Source: Talinum fruticosum (taxonomy: Eukaryota; Streptophyta; Magnoliopsida; Caryophyllales; Talinaceae). From it: a stretch of DNA of 64,000 nucleotides. Shown one piece after another: positions 21,707 to 33,239 of the stretch; the first letter of the stretch is position 1, and each line of letters opens with the position of its first letter. The stretch is taken from the NCBI GenBank assembly GCA_021018815.1, contig JAITYX010000128.1, forward strand, positions 124,001-188,000, given 5' to 3'. Under the pieces are notes generated by a model that saw only the letters and a list, made by a program, of their open reading frames with translations, was not told where the DNA came from and ran no database searches. A program made the position numbers and the translations under genes.

Positions 21707-23266
21707 TGAAGGTTTGCTCGGGGAGAGTCCGAGTCACCCTAGAGGGAGGGGGTGAATAGGGTGATAGAAGTTTTTCGTGGAAACTTTAGCTCTACTGTCA
21801 AAAACAAGACAGAGACAGATTACGAGTCTATCAACATGGTCGAAAAGATTGGACTCGAGAAGGCCATTAAGCGAGAATGAGCAAGAGGCTGTAAAACTGT
21901 CCGAGTCTAGAATGAACTCGGAAAGATAACACTTAGAGATTACGTGGAAAGCCTCCTGGGGCAGAAAACCACGGACCGTGTCAATCCAGACACGAAGTCA
22001 AATTCACTATTTTGAGTCCACAAAATACCCTGAATTGACTCGAATCCGAGTTGTTCCCGTAGACAACTCTATACAAGTTTTCCTAGACTCGAAATTCCCT
22101 TATCCGATCTAGTACTTCCTAGCTGAGATAACCCTTACAGTTAGGGACAACTAAGCTGAGTTAACCTTTACAGCTTAGTCAAGGGACCTTACAGAGAATG
22201 TAAGAAAGAGTTTGTAACTAAGTACAAGACCTTACAACTCGGAAAGTAATGAATTACAGAGTGGGAGTTGTAAGTTGAAGATTGAAAGTAAATACAATAA
22301 CTTTGAGCAAGTATGTGTATTTGCAATATGTTCGGCAATCTTCAAGTCTTGTGAGATGGCTTCTATTTATAGATGACCAGGCGAGTAGCCGTTATCTTCA
22401 TCTCGCTGACCGAGAGTCCTCTCGTGACCGTTGATAGAAGCTTTACGAGTCACTCGGAAAGTATTCGTTGTAATGTGAACGTTGGACAACGGTTTAACTC
22501 TCTTGGAAGTCCCAAAACCATTAGCGGTGTCTTGAAAGATAAGGTGGAAACCACCGTTAAGCTTAGCGTTCCAGTTTTCCAGATTTGGAAACAGACAGCC
22601 TCGACACAATCTCATCGGGACTCGGAGCAGAGAAGGTGAAGAGCCATGTCTGCTGGTGATTTGACGTTCAAGCCGGTTACTTTTGTAGTTTGAAAAGTGT
22701 ATCCTCGATTGAATAACCTACAAAAGTAAATCAATTTTGGTTCTCAAAGTATAAAATACTTTGGCCCAAGATTAGACACGAGATAATAAAATAATTACGA
22801 TAAATAAAGCAACCGATTATCCGAGTCGAAACGAAATGGAATTTTCCGAGTCCAATATCCATGATACTCGGAATTCCATCCGACTTAGTCTAAGCGAAGA
22901 ATCAAGTTCAGTAAAGAATATCGGAGAGAATTAACTTGATATAGACTAAGCATGAAACAAGCTAAAAATACCGACTATAACAAAATAGGACTTATAACCA
23001 CAAGTCGGATTCCGAGTGAGAAAAGACGAAATACTAGTCTATTTAATCTGCGATATATCCGAGTGATGCTGGACTCGGAAAAAGAACCAGCTTTTCGAGT
23101 CGCTACGGATAAGCAAGAAATATAATAAGTAAGAGCGGTATCACTTAGAAAAGATACTATTTTACTCAAAGAAGTTTCGAGATACGGAGAATGCCTTGGA
23201 ATCAAAACTCTATAGGTATGAGATGGTTATATCCGATTCCTTTTCGAGCAAGTGTCCGAGTCTTCA
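21707..23266 (-). repeat. 5' LTR of copia A
   Basis: 1,560 bp, the partner of 12389-13946. The minus-strand TATAAATAG at 22363-22371 is the probable promoter. It is followed outward by the duplicated target CTCAT. Confidence 0.93.
22363..22371 (-). promoter_or_regulatory. TATA box of copia A 5' LTR
   Basis: TATAAATAG on the minus strand, conserved in the 3' LTR at 13038-13046 and as TATAAAAAG in element B at 30697-30705. Transcription would start some 30 bp further on and run through gag-pol. Confidence 0.65.
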
Positions 23267-23627
23267 CTCATTTCCGAGGAGATTTCGGTTCAACTCGCCC
23301 TTTGTTCGACGGTAGCCTCGCCGGAGAAAAGTGAACCCAAACCATTGAGTGTGTGGGTGTGTAAGAGAGAGAGAGATACGAGTGAGCGAATTGCAGGAAC
23401 GAATTGCAGCAATTCTTGGTTCCTCCAACAACATCGTAGCTTGCGGATGTAGACGAAAAGAGAGAAGGAAGAGCGAGAAAGAGAGCCACTACCGGCGAGG
23501 TGGTGGTATGGTGGCTGGCAAGGTGGTGGTCGGGGAGGGAGATTGGCGAGAGAAGATGGAGAGCTTTCCAATTTGGATGGGAGGCGATTGGAAGAGGGAG
23601 AGAGCTAAGTCATGTGAATGATTTAAA

Positions 23628-23735
23628 GACCCGCCCACATCTCAGCTAGTTAGATCAAATTGGACGCTTGAGATTAAAAGTTCTCACCATAAGAATAATT
23701 CTCATTTTTAGAGTGGTTCCCATATGAACCCTCCC
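23628..23735. repeat. Right terminal inverted repeat of the MULE
   Basis: Reverse complement of 7362-7466. 23272-23627 between copia A and this repeat is CT/GA-rich like the inner left arm and is the rest of the MULE right arm. Confidence 0.85.
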
Positions 23736-23911
23736 TTATATATATACATATATATATGTTTTTATTTTGGTAAAAATAAGCAAATTTACCATTAATACCA
23801 AGCAATATATACACCATACTTTGGGCATATCCAAAGACTCAAACAAAATTATAAGCCAGTCTTTCTTTCCACTCTCTATATACTTTCTTTCTATATATAC
23901 TTTCTTTCTAT
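23736..23911. other. AT-rich spacer between the MULE and CACTA ends
   Basis: Short AT-rich sequence with TATATA and CTTTCTTTCTATAT repeats. No gene is seen. Confidence 0.5.
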
Positions 23912-23939
23912 CACTAATACGGTAACCATATTTTAATAT

Positions 23940-24290
23940 GATTGAAAAGACCTTTTACAACGGTTACAGGGCGTTATATATGCGAGCGTAGTAGTAGATG
24001 AGCATCTTTTACAATAGTTTTTAACTATAGTAAAAGAGAACCTATTACTATGGTTCATTTGAAGAATCGTAGTAAAAGATGACCTATTACCATGGTTCTA
24101 GATACAAAACCGTAGTAATAGGTTCCTATATTAGAACGATTCTTTCTCCGGAACCGTAGTAATAGGTTTGGGCACAAATCCCCTTTTGGCCAAAATTTTG
24201 GGGTAGTCCACTTTTTACCACGGTTCTTAGTTGTTTTTAGACCTATAACTACGGTTCTTTGGTAAGAACCATAGTAGAAATTCTGAATTT
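23940..24290. repeat. CACTA subterminal repeat array
   Basis: Short copies of ACCGTAGTAATAGGT and its reverse complement (for example near 24040, 24085, 24107, 24150 and 24225-24260), some degenerate to ACCATGGTAATAGG or AACTATAGTAAAAG. Such arrays bind the CACTA transposase near element ends. The open minus-strand frame with repeated YYYGF across them is only a translation of the repeats. Confidence 0.75.
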
Positions 24291-24539
24291 TTTTATAATT
24301 TTTGTTATTTTCGTACCCCTTGTACAATTATATAATTAACCAGAATATATACAATCATTTACACATATACACAAACTGTTTTAGAATATATATACAACCA
24401 GAATATATTTCAAAATATATACAACCAATAGCTTCACTTGTTTCACACGTACAATGTACGTTATACAATTAAAAATTACAAAAATTACCAATCAAATAAT
24501 GAAGAAAAAATCATTTGTAAAGATATACCTATGTAAGTG

Positions 24540-24645
24540 TAATTGTATGATTATACACACACTCGCATCCAAATTTGTCTAAGAGCACAGCTTGTGCATA
24601 GGGAGTAGCGGGCTTCTTTCCCAAGAAATAGTGTAACCAATGTTG
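24540..24645 (-). pseudogene. Possible CACTA C-terminal exon remnant
   Basis: The minus strand reads FLGKKPATPYAQAVLLDKF and GCECVYNHTI to a stop region. It lies downstream of the Ulp1-like exons in the same orientation and could be the last exon of that gene. I do not recognise the domain itself. Confidence 0.35.
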
Positions 24646-24835
24646 TAAAGTAAATTTACATATATTTAGTCAAGTGCAAGTACTAATTAAGCTGAAAAGA
24701 AAATGAAAAGATAAATTAAAATTTCATAAATAAATGTAACAAGTGCAAGTTGTCACTAGGTGATAATTCGATCAAACTTAGCTCTCGTGTGACGCAAGCA
24801 AACTACACTAGAACCCTTCTTAAGCTTGCAGAATA

Positions 24836-25849
24836 ACCCTTGATGAACTGTCGTTAGTAGTTCACCAACCTAAGAAAGGATCTTAACTTGGTGACCTTAG
24901 TGGGTGGCTCCCAGTCGCGAGATGGCCTTCACCTTCGAGGGATCCGTCGGAATCCATCCCTTGCCGACTATGTGACCCAAGAATGGCACTTTTTCTTGGG
25001 CAAAGGAGCACTTCTCCTTCTTAAAATAAAGCTAGTTGTCCCCTAAGGTTGAGAACACTTTCCGTAAGTGTCTCACATGCTCCTCAACAGTCTTACTATA
25101 GATGACGATGTCATCCAGGTAGACCACTATAAAGTGATCGAGGTAAGGAACAAGTACCTTGTTCATGAGCTTGCAAACATGGCTGGTGCATTTTGAGGCC
25201 AAAGGGCGTGGCAAGGAACTCATATGATCCATAGCATGTGACGCACGTAGTTTTTGCCTCATCTCCATGGGCTATGCAGACTTGATAGTATCAATTCCTC
25301 AAGTCCAGCTTGGTGAAATACCTAGCGTCTCCCAATTGATCAAAGAGATCATCGATACAAGGGATGGGATGCGTGTTCTTGATTGTGACCTTGTTAAGTG
25401 CTCGATAGTCGATGCACGGACGAAGGGATCCATCATGTTTCTTTTGGAAAACAACAGGCGCATCGTAAGACGACTTTGAGGGACGGAAATATCCATCATA
25501 CAGACAACTCCTTCAATCTGTCTCCGTAGCTCCTCGAGCTCTGGAAGTGCTTGTGCGATAGGGGGTGAATATAGGCAGCTTAGCCCCGATTCTAATGGCA
25601 TGATCGACTTCCCGTGCTGGGAGGAAGTCTCTTCGACAATTCTGCATACATTACATCCCGAAACTCGTCCAACACCTCTTGGATGACTTTAGGTGCTTGG
25701 ACGACCTTGGCCCTCTCTTCCATCTTGAGGGTGGCGATGAAGGTTGGCTTCTTCTTCTTGATGCCTCTAGAGAATTGAAGAGCTGATAGCATCTCCCCCT
25801 CATCAATCTCTCTCTTTGCGAAAACAACCCAAGGTTGCCCCTTTTCCAT
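24836..25849 (-). pseudogene. Gypsy E reverse transcriptase
   Basis: Blocks in order on the minus strand: [24 protein letters not shown], then in another frame [13 protein letters not shown], the palm VYLDDIVIYSKTVEEHVRHLR at about 25070-25140 (catalytic YLDD), then in other frames the FAQEKVPFLGH-like block and FLRLVNY. This order and the YLDD motif identify Ty3/gypsy. Several frameshifts break it, and the downstream part is deleted. Confidence 0.88.
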
Positions 25850-25859
25850 GATGCACAGA

Positions 25860-26420
25860 GTCTTGGTCTAAGGCACCAAGAATGCCTTCACCGTATCAAG
25901 GAAATCTACACCAAGATAGAATTTCTTATCATTAAGAAGGGCAGCGGTCATGTCGGCCTTACCTTTCCACTCGTACGATCCGGACCTCGGTGTTATTCCT
26001 TGCGTTGACACCCTTGACAAAGCCTTTTTCCTAAGTGTAGGAGAGGCCAATCTCCTCGACAAGATCCTTATCCATATAGACCGCATCGACTCCCGTATCT
26101 AGCAACGGTTATAATGGCTTGCCATTGATAAAGGTCTCAACGTACATCCGTCCACAAGGTTATCCTTCCACTTTGGCTTGGATGGCAATGAAGAGGCTTA
26201 TGGAAACGAGCTTCCTTTCCTCATCTTGCTTCTTTTCCTACATGACTAGAGCAGCAAGCTTGCCCTTTTCGGACACTCAATGACTCAATGAGGCTCATTT
26301 CACAGAAGCAAGTGATCTCCTTCTTTGTTTGGCCATCCTTGGATTTTTGCTTGTCCTTGTAAGAGGACGCCTTGCCCTTCTTGGGAGACTTGTCACGGTC
26401 TACCACACTTTTACTCGTTA
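25860..26420 (-). pseudogene. Gypsy E protease and nucleocapsid region
   Basis: FYLGVDFLDTVKAF near 25880-25930 is typical of the end of the gypsy aspartic protease. At 26221-26406 lie a Lys-rich stretch (KKGKASSYKDKQKSKDG) and a degenerate zinc-knuckle region starting CFCE. Catalytic Asp and knuckle ligands are not cleanly readable. Confidence 0.65.
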
Positions 26421-27330
26421 CTTGCGCCTTCTTACTTTATCCCTTCGAGGACTTCAACTCATAAAGGGACTTGGCAGTGACAATTACGGAGGCGAGGTTT
26501 TGCACTCCCTGCCTTTCCAACTCCATCTTAGGCCAAGCGCATAGGCCATCAAGGAAGTAAAACAAGGCATCCCACTCCCCATGCTGGGAATTTCCAAGAG
26601 TAGCTCTTGGAATTCCTTCACATACCCTTGATTGTGACCTTCTTTATGTTGGATGTGTCGAAACTTGGTCCAAGCTTTATGTTGGGCGTCCTTGGGGTAG
26701 AACCGCCTCTTGAGTTCTCCCTTAAACGCTTCCCACGTGGTGATGGGATCGGACCCTCTATTGATGTCGTTGCAACAACATCACCACCAAACAAGAGCAA
26801 TGCCTTTAAGGAAGATAGAAGCATTGCTCACATTAAAGTCGTCGGCCTCAATGCCTAAAGCTTTGAAGTAAGCCTCAAGTCCCCATAGGAAGTTATCGAT
26901 TTCTCTTGTGCTCTTGACTCCCTTAAAGTTTGGAAGCTTGGGCATATTAACCTTTGGGGCAGTCGCCATCCGGACCAACCCACTCGTTGGCCACCGTAGT
27001 CATGCACAACTTAAGTTGTTCTTTGAATTCCTCTAGTTGCTCTTGTTGGTCGTTGAGAGCAACCCCGAGTTCACCATCCTTAGCCTCCACTATAGCTTTA
27101 AGGGCTGCCACCTCCTTGGCAAAGTCCGTGGCTACTGCATTCAAGGGCCCCTATATCTCCATCTTGAGCTCCGAGTCTTCTTCCTCATACTCGACCTCCC
27201 TAACACGTCAGGTCGGGGTGTCGATCGCTTCCCTTAAGTCGACGAGGAAGTTGTGCGGATGGGCAACTCTTTCCTCGAGTGCAGCAATCGCCTCCCGGAA
27301 CCTATCACAACCCTTCTTGCCACCTTGTTG
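26421..27330 (-). pseudogene. Gypsy E gag
   Basis: It includes a coiled-coil-like stretch (KEVAALKAIVEAKDGELG near 27090) and the gag core PKLPNFKGVKSTREIDNFLW, with YFKALGIEADDFNVS and LKGIALVWW at 26781-26978. This is the retrotransposon gag domain of chromovirus-like gypsy elements. Frames shift near 26960 and 26780. Confidence 0.85.
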
Positions 27331-27372
27331 TTAGCTTCCTTCGATAATGCTTAACATTCTTACCCAAACTTA

Positions 27373-27384
27373 GGCTCGATACCA
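27373..27384 (-). other. Primer-binding site of gypsy E
   Basis: TGGTATCGAGCC on the minus strand, a few bases inside the 5' LTR. It is identical to the site in copia elements A and B despite the different superfamily. Confidence 0.75.
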
Positions 27385-27389
27385 ACTAT

Positions 27390-27777
27390 TGCGGGATGAT
27401 AATGCACTCAAACTTAGCTCTTGTGCGGTGCTAGAAAACTACACTTAAACCCTTCTTGAGCTTGCTAGTAAGCCTAGGGAATGCTTGGCTTAAGCTTGGA
27501 GAAATCTAAGTAAGAAAAGGACACTTAGAGAGATAGAGAGAGAGAGAAAGAGAGAGAGCGAGAGAATTTGGGAGAATTCTTTGTATTACTTGAACTCCGG
27601 ATTGATTACAAACGGTGGAGATCGATTCAATCCAACGTTCAAGATTGTCCATCTAGAATTCTCTACACAAATATCTAAATTCTACATAAGTATAAAAGAT
27701 TCTAGAACTCGGTAGACGCCGCGTAACAAAGGAGAGAATTCTAAGATTTCCGGGTAGTTCCGGAGCGTTCCGTGACA
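27390..27777 (-). repeat. 5' LTR of gypsy E
   Basis: About 388 bp starting TGCGGGATGATAATGC on the plus strand and ending CGTGACA. Its first 85 bp match 24751-24835. It contains a GA-rich tract at 27528-27562. Confidence 0.75.
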
Positions 27778-27780
27778 AAG

Positions 27781-27900
27781 TGCAAGTACCTTTGCAGGAT
27801 TAGATTTATTATGATCATTAAAATCCAACTGGGTCACAATCTCTTTCATGTATTAGAGAATGTATAAGTCATACTCCACATTCCCAAATTGTTTGTGGCA
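27781..27900 (-). pseudogene. CACTA Ulp1-like exon with the catalytic Cys region
   Basis: After a TTATTATAG acceptor the minus strand reads PQTIW-ECGV in one frame and YMKEIVTQLDFNDHNKSN in another, the pattern around the catalytic Cys of C48 (Ulp1/SENP) peptidases linked to CACTA elements. A stop and a frameshift lie between the two. The exon meets gypsy E at its 3' side. Confidence 0.65.
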
Positions 27901-28010
27901 CTATAATAATCAAAATAGATTCCCAAGCACATGGAGAATTAATTAGTAGTTATTTAGCAAGTAATTTCGGTGAAAAAAAACTATTTTAATGATAAGCAAG
28001 AGAACCTCAC

Positions 28011-28089
28011 CTATACGAGGACAATAGTTGGCATCTTTTCCTTATGTAGGCCTCTTGAGCCTCCCAAATAGCCATACACTCTGAGAGCA
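28011..28089 (-). pseudogene. CACTA Ulp1-like exon remnant
   Basis: The minus strand reads SECMAIWEAQEAYIRKRCQL, bounded by an AAATAG acceptor and a GTGAGG donor. It sits between the LDPL-block exon (60695-60798, other side of copia C) and the Cys exon. Spacing and order fit the loop preceding the catalytic Cys. Confidence 0.5.
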
Positions 28090-28233
28090 CTATTTTTTAA
28101 TCGGATGAAAGTAAAATTCAAATAAAAATCATATATTATTCAAATATACCATAAAGGTATGCATACAACATATTATTGAAAAGAATACTTAACAAAAGTA
28201 GAATATGAGTAAGTAATGAACTCACGAGTCAAG

Positions 28234-29650
28234 TGAAGGTTTGCTTTTGAGAGTTTGAATCACCCTAAAGGGGAAATGAATAGGGTGAGAAGCAAATTTT
28301 GCGAAATAAAAGAATTTTCTGCAAAGTATGATCTTAGAAAATAATTCTAAGTCTAGAATAAACTCGGAAAGATGAAACTCGGAAGATACATGGAAACCCT
28401 CCTGGGGCAGAAAACCACAGGCACTCGTCAATCCAAAAACCAAGTCAAATCCACTATTTTGAATCCACAAAATACAAGGATAGACTTTTATAGAATTTCT
28501 CCCTTAGACAATTCAATACAAGTTTTCCTAAACCCATAAATTCCCTTATTTTTTCAAGTATTTCCTAACTGAAATAACCATTACACCTATGCACAACCGA
28601 GCTGAGTTAACCCTTATAGCTCAGTCAAGGGACTTTACAAAGAATGGAAGTAAGTAAGAGTAGTTAAAAGACTTCTTTTCAATTCATAAAGTAAGAACTT
28701 AGGTACAGAGTTGAAAGCTAAAGATTGAGAGAGTATGATTCAGTTTTAGAAATTTCTTCAATCTTAAAATCTTATAGGATGGCTTCTATTTATACTCATT
28801 AAAGCAGAGTAGTTATTGAGACCGATTCTAGACAGGAAGCTTTAATAGCCGTTATAATAGGTAGTCTAAGTCCCTCCGAAACAAATTTGAACATGGTGCT
28901 TTGGTCCTTGGCTTAAAAAGTGGTCCAACCCACTAGTTGTGACTCGAGATCCGGGGTGGAAATGGCAGTTAGACTCAAAGTTGAAGTTTATCGGATTTGG
29001 TAACAAACAACCCCAACACGGTATCCGAGCCTCGTCTCGAAATAATACTTTTACGTGTACTATTGTTTAACGGTAGAAGTCGATTGCTTTTGCTTTTCAA
29101 AATGAGATTAAAATACTTTAATCAACCTGTAAAAGTAAATCAAAATGGTACTCAAAGTACAAAAATACTTTGGCCCAAGATTAGCCAAAAATAAAAATTA
29201 ATTTGAAGTAATTAAACACTTAATTATCCTTAACCTCGAGAAAATGGAATTTTCTGAGTCTAATATTCAATAAGTTCTAATTTCATTTTGTGTCTATCTT
29301 TTAAATGAATAAGAGATTAAACATATATAGACACAATGCATCAAATTGATTAGGAAAATAATTTTAGTTAATAAAGCTGACTTAAAAAGATGAATTAACA
29401 CAGTAATTCTTTTCCAGTGAATACAAGAAGTTTGAGCTCGGAATAATTTACGCATGTGAAATTATTTACTCATGACAACTGTCTAAGTTAAATCTGAGTG
29501 GGTCGGAAACCTAGAAATGTGTGTTTTATAAGAATTACTTTACGAGCGAGGTCGAGACAGTATTGAAAACTTAAGAATGAGTTTCTTAATGAGTGAGAAT
29601 GACTTGAATTCAAAACTATGGAGAGATAGAGAGTTATACCTCAGTCTTGA
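28234..29650 (-). repeat. 3' LTR of copia C
   Basis: 1,417 bp, homologous to 59272-60694 and more distantly to the LTRs of A and B. It ends CTTGA instead of CTTCA. The polypurine tract follows at 29651 (AAAAGGGAGAT on the minus strand). Confidence 0.88.
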
Positions 29651-29859
29651 ATCTCCCTTTTTAATGAAAGGCATTGAACACCTTATAGCAAAAGTTAGAA
29701 GTTCATATAGTTTAGTTTTTATGGCTCGAAACAAATGACTGTAAGATGTTCTTGGTGGAAATAAGTCGAATTCGTTATCGAGCAAATTGATGCTAAATAT
29801 ATCAGAGTGGAGAAGTATATCGGACTATGTATGAGAGTAAATAAAATAGATATGATCAC

Positions 29860-31350
29860 TGAAGACTCGGATCTGCTCTTATATTGTTTTCCGAGTCAAC
29901 CGTAAACTTAGACCCGCATAGTCATTTACGAGTTCCCTCTAGGAATCGGATCCGTATAGAGTCTATCTCTGTGAAAGTTTTGATTTCAAGTCATTCCATG
30001 CATCTTAGAATATTTACTAAGTGAAAGATCATTTATTATGTGTATTCGATATTATTCTCGCATATCTCCGATTGACTCGGATCGCATTACTAGACTACGA
30101 GTCACATATATCACTCGGACGTCATTGCTTATATCAAGTTCATTCACTCGACATTCTTGATCCGACTTGAATATGTTCTAGTACAACCGAGATGGAATTT
30201 GAGTTATCGGACTCGAGATAATTCCTATTCGATTCCGACCCGGATAATTATTGCTTGACTATTTTATTTATAATATTATCTCGCGTCGACCCTGGACCAA
30301 AGTATTTTATACTTTGAGAACCAAAAGTTGTTTTGCCTTTGTAGATTATCTGCTCAAAGCAATCATGATTTATTAAGCTACAAAAGCAACCGGCTTCGGA
30401 TGTCAAAATCACCAGCCAAAAGGAGCCTTTTCCCGCTTCTAGTCAAAGCCCTATACACTCTGCGTCGAAGTTATCCGCTTCCCTAATTGAAAATCGAAAC
30501 GCCATACTCAATGGTGACTTGCACCATACTTTTCGAGCTGCGCCAGTAGTTTTGAGACTTCCAAGAAGCCAAGGACCGTTACTTCAACGTTTATACTTCA
30601 ACAAGCATTTTCTGCATGACTCGGAAAATCTCTCAAAACGGTCACAACGGACTTCCAACTAGAAGATGGACTTAACGGCTACTTTGCCTGGTCATCTATA
30701 AAAAGAAGCCATCGTACAAGACTTGAAGACAAGAGATAGAGCCGTACATATTGTCAATACACGAACTTGTGTGAAGCTTCTTGTTATCATTCTTAGTCTT
30801 CAAACTTACAACTCCTACTGTGTAATTCCTTAAATTCTAAGTTGTAAGACCTTGTACTCGAGTTACAAACAAACTCATCTTACTTTCGAGTAAGGGTCCC
30901 TTGACTAAGTCTGTAAAGGTTAACTCAGCTTAGTTGTCCCTAGCTGTAAGGGTTATCTCAGCTAGGAAGTACTAAATCGAGATAAGGGAACTTCGAGTCT
31001 AGGAAAAACTTGTAAGAGTTGTCTAAGGGAGCAGCTCGGGTTTAGTCAAGTTCATGGTATTTTGTGAACTCAAAATAGTGGATTTGACTTCGTGCTTGGA
31101 TTAGCACAGATCCGTGGTTTTATGCCCTAGGAGGGTTTCCACATAAATCTCCGAGTGTTCACTTTCCGAGTTCATTCTAGACTTAGACTCTCTTAACCCA
31201 TATTCCGAGTGATTATTTTCGACCCCTGTACGGACTCGGAATCCATTTACGCTTCTATTCCGAGCAAAAGAGTTTAATTTTCTTAGAAATCCTTCATCAC
31301 CCTATTCACCCCCTCTAGGGTGACTTTGCCTCTCCACGAGCAAACCTTCA
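29860..31350 (+). repeat. 5' LTR of copia B
   Basis: 1,491 bp, partner of 39068-40543. The TATAAAAAG at 30697-30705 is the likely promoter. Differences between the two LTRs include CTG versus CG (GATCTGCTC against GATCGCTC near the start). Confidence 0.92.
30697..30705 (+). promoter_or_regulatory. TATA box of copia B 5' LTR
   Basis: TATAAAAAG at the position equivalent to TATAAATAG in element A. The 3' LTR has TATAAAAGA. Confidence 0.6.
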
Positions 31351-31352
31351 AT

Positions 31353-31364
31353 TGGTATCGAGCC
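31353..31364 (+). other. Primer-binding site of copia B
   Basis: TGGTATCGAGCC two bases after the 5' LTR, the same initiator-Met variant as in A. Confidence 0.85.
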
Positions 31365-31409
31365 TAGCCTTTTTGAAAGGATTTAACAGTCCAAAGGTCT
31401 AAAGATCAT

Positions 31410-32815
31410 ATGGCTCAACATAATGGAGAGTTTGATGAAGGAAGATCTTCCAAGCAGACCGCCTAAGTTCAAAGGGTCAAATTTCGTACACTCTGGAAGA
31501 AACTTATGGAGTGTTTCCTTCGGATCATGATGAAGATGTATGGGACATCATACAAAATGGAAATTACATTCCCATGAAATCGGAAGAATTCGGACTCATT
31601 CCTAAGACAAAGGCCGAGTTCACACCAGGAGAAGCGGAGAAGTTCGGGAAGAACTTCAAAGCGATGAACATCTTTATGTACGCCATAAGCTTAGAGGAAT
31701 ATAATCGAGTCTCCGCTCGTGACTCTGCCAAAAGGTGTGGGATACATTAGTAAACACCTACGAAGGTACAAGCCGGGTGAGACAAGCGAAGATCGATCAA
31801 TATCTTCATAAATATGAGCTTTTCAAAATGGAGCCGAGAGGAGAACATTACTCGGATGTTCATTCGCTTCACCGAGATTACCAATAATCTCAAGTCTCCG
31901 GGAAAGAAGATCTCCCATGAAGAAATGTGCCGAAAAATTCTCGAAGCCTACCCAAAAGAAGATGGGGTCCAAAAGTGACTGCCATAGAGGAGGCTCGGAA
32001 TCTAGCACAACCGAAGCCGGACGAGCTGATCGGGAAACTTCTCACTCACGAAATCCACCTAGAAGAGGAGGATGCTGAGGCTAGCACAAAAGGAATGTTG
32101 CATCGAAGGCCTCAAAACCCGAGAAGAAAATCTGAGTTCCTTTGACTCGGAAGAGGATCCCATGGCGCTGATTACAAGAGGCTTCAAGAAAATAATGAAG
32201 CACAAAAGATGGGACAAGAAGTCAAAGGAAGACTACTACAAAAGAGACAAAAAGGATCGGAAAGGTAAGTACTCTTCCCCTCTAAATTATCTTTGACTAA
32301 AAATTCGGTTGTTTTGAATGTGGCAGCAAAGACCACATAGTCAAAGATTGTCCCAAGAGAAAAGGGGACAGAAAGAAGAAGAAAGCAATGATGGCCACAT
32401 GGAGCGATGAGGACTCATCCGAAGACGAGGACTCGGACGATTCAAAGTGTCTAATGGCACTCACCGACTCGAAGCAAAGTCGGACTCGGACAATGAGGAA
32501 ACGAATCCTCGGGAGGTAATCGAATACTTTCTTAAATTTTCCAAAGTTGATTTAGCTAAATATATCTTTACTTTGGAAGAGAAGTCCAACTACGATTCTA
32601 CTCGATTCAAGGAGCAACTTGAGTCGGTCTCTACTGAAAGCATGAATTTGAAAAATGAATTAGAAAAGCTGAGACTAACTCTTAGAGAACTCAAGACAAG
32701 TGCTCAAACTAATGAGACCGAGTCCGAGTCACTCGGAAGAGAGAATGAGCAACTTAAACGAAGCTCAATGAGTCTCGGGCTTTTGTTTTAAAATTTACTC
32801 AAGTTCGAAAAACCT
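31410..32815 (+). pseudogene. Copia B gag
   Basis: It starts at the ATG at 31410 (MAQHNGEFDEG). A first frameshift comes within 100 bp. The gag core continues at 31511 (DHDEDVWDIIQNGNYIPMKS), then LEEYNRVS, then NLAQPKPDELIGKLLTHEIH at about 32000, the zinc knuckle CFECGSKDHIVKDC at 32310-32351, and a coiled coil (KYIFTLEEKSNYDSTRFKEQ onward) at 32560-32790. It is closely related to A, with breaks at different places. Confidence 0.88.
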
Positions 32816-33239
32816 TGACATGCTTTTAGGAGCCTAATGTGTTTCCTTCAGAAAGGAAGGACTTAGCTTTAATGAAGTAGAGGAATCAAATTCCTACACG
32901 TAACTCTTTAAGAAGGACACTAGAAGCTGTCGAGTTCAAAAGGCTGAGCACGGTCCCTCTATACTAGCAAACGAAGGACTCGTGCCCGGACAAACCTTCG
33001 TAAGATAGTCACCTCCCTCTTCTCTAAAAGGGAAATCGTTTAAGAAAAGGGAAACACAGACTCAGCCCTTGAAACGAAAACCTCAAAGTTAGATTAAACC
33101 CAAAATTATACAAATCTAGGTTCCAAAAGCCTTCTTCCTCAAAAGGGGACCACAGTAAGAAATGTTACTCGGTTCATTAGAGGAAGTGAGAAAGGTTAGT
33201 TTTTCTCTGTTTTGCGGGTCACTCGAAGAGGTCGAAAGG

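Larger units (their letters stand above)
12389..23266 (-). mobile_element. Copia element A (Sirevirus-like), near complete
   Basis: A 10,878-bp Ty1/copia element flanked by a perfect 5-bp duplication CTCAT (12384-12388 and 23267-23271). The LTRs are 12389-13946 and 21707-23266, begin TGAAG and end CTTCA. Minus-strand order is 5' LTR, primer site, gag with CCHC knuckle, protease, integrase, reverse transcriptase, RNase H, an extra reading frame, polypurine tract, 3' LTR. The gene order PR-INT-RT-RH defines Ty1/copia. Long LTRs plus a post-pol reading frame point to a Sirevirus-like lineage. The LTRs are highly similar, so the insertion is young, yet the genes are split by many small frameshifts. 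It sits inside the MULE right arm. Confidence 0.92.
7362..23735. mobile_element. MULE-like element with captured fragments (interrupted)
   Basis: The ends are inverted copies: the left starts GGGAGGATTCATATGGGAACC, and the right end, read on the minus strand, starts GGGAGGGTTCATATGGGAACC. Similarity continues for about 105 bp and then patchily. Removing the nested copia A (12389-23266 plus its 5-bp repeat) and the solo LTR (9989-11418 plus repeat) leaves an element of roughly 4 kb. No transposase is visible, so it would be non-autonomous. The body carries a JmjC gene fragment and two tRNA-like sequences, as in Pack-MULEs. Both flanks are AT repeats, so a 9-bp target duplication is possible but cannot be proved. 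The superfamily call rests on long TIRs and cargo. A hAT element or foldback is the alternative. Confidence 0.6.
24751..27777 (-). mobile_element. Deleted Ty3/gypsy element E
   Basis: Minus-strand order is 5' LTR (27390-27777), primer site, gag, protease, reverse transcriptase, then directly an 85-bp stub of the 3' LTR (24751-24835). The outer ends are TGTCAC and GTGACA. Integrase and most RNase H are missing, because the reverse-transcriptase block FLRLVNY...FIKGYSA runs straight into LTR sequence. Both flanks show AAGTGCAAGT, longer than the usual 5-bp duplication. It cannot move on its own. It is inserted next to the CACTA Ulp1-like exon at 27781. Confidence 0.8.

Noticed and set aside
7350..23745. 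9-bp target duplication of the large MULE-like element
   Set aside because: Both flanks are AT dinucleotide repeats, so any apparent match is uninformative.
24055..24327. 90-codon minus-strand frame with repeated YYYGF words
   Set aside because: It is the translation of the CACTA subterminal repeats, not a protein gene.
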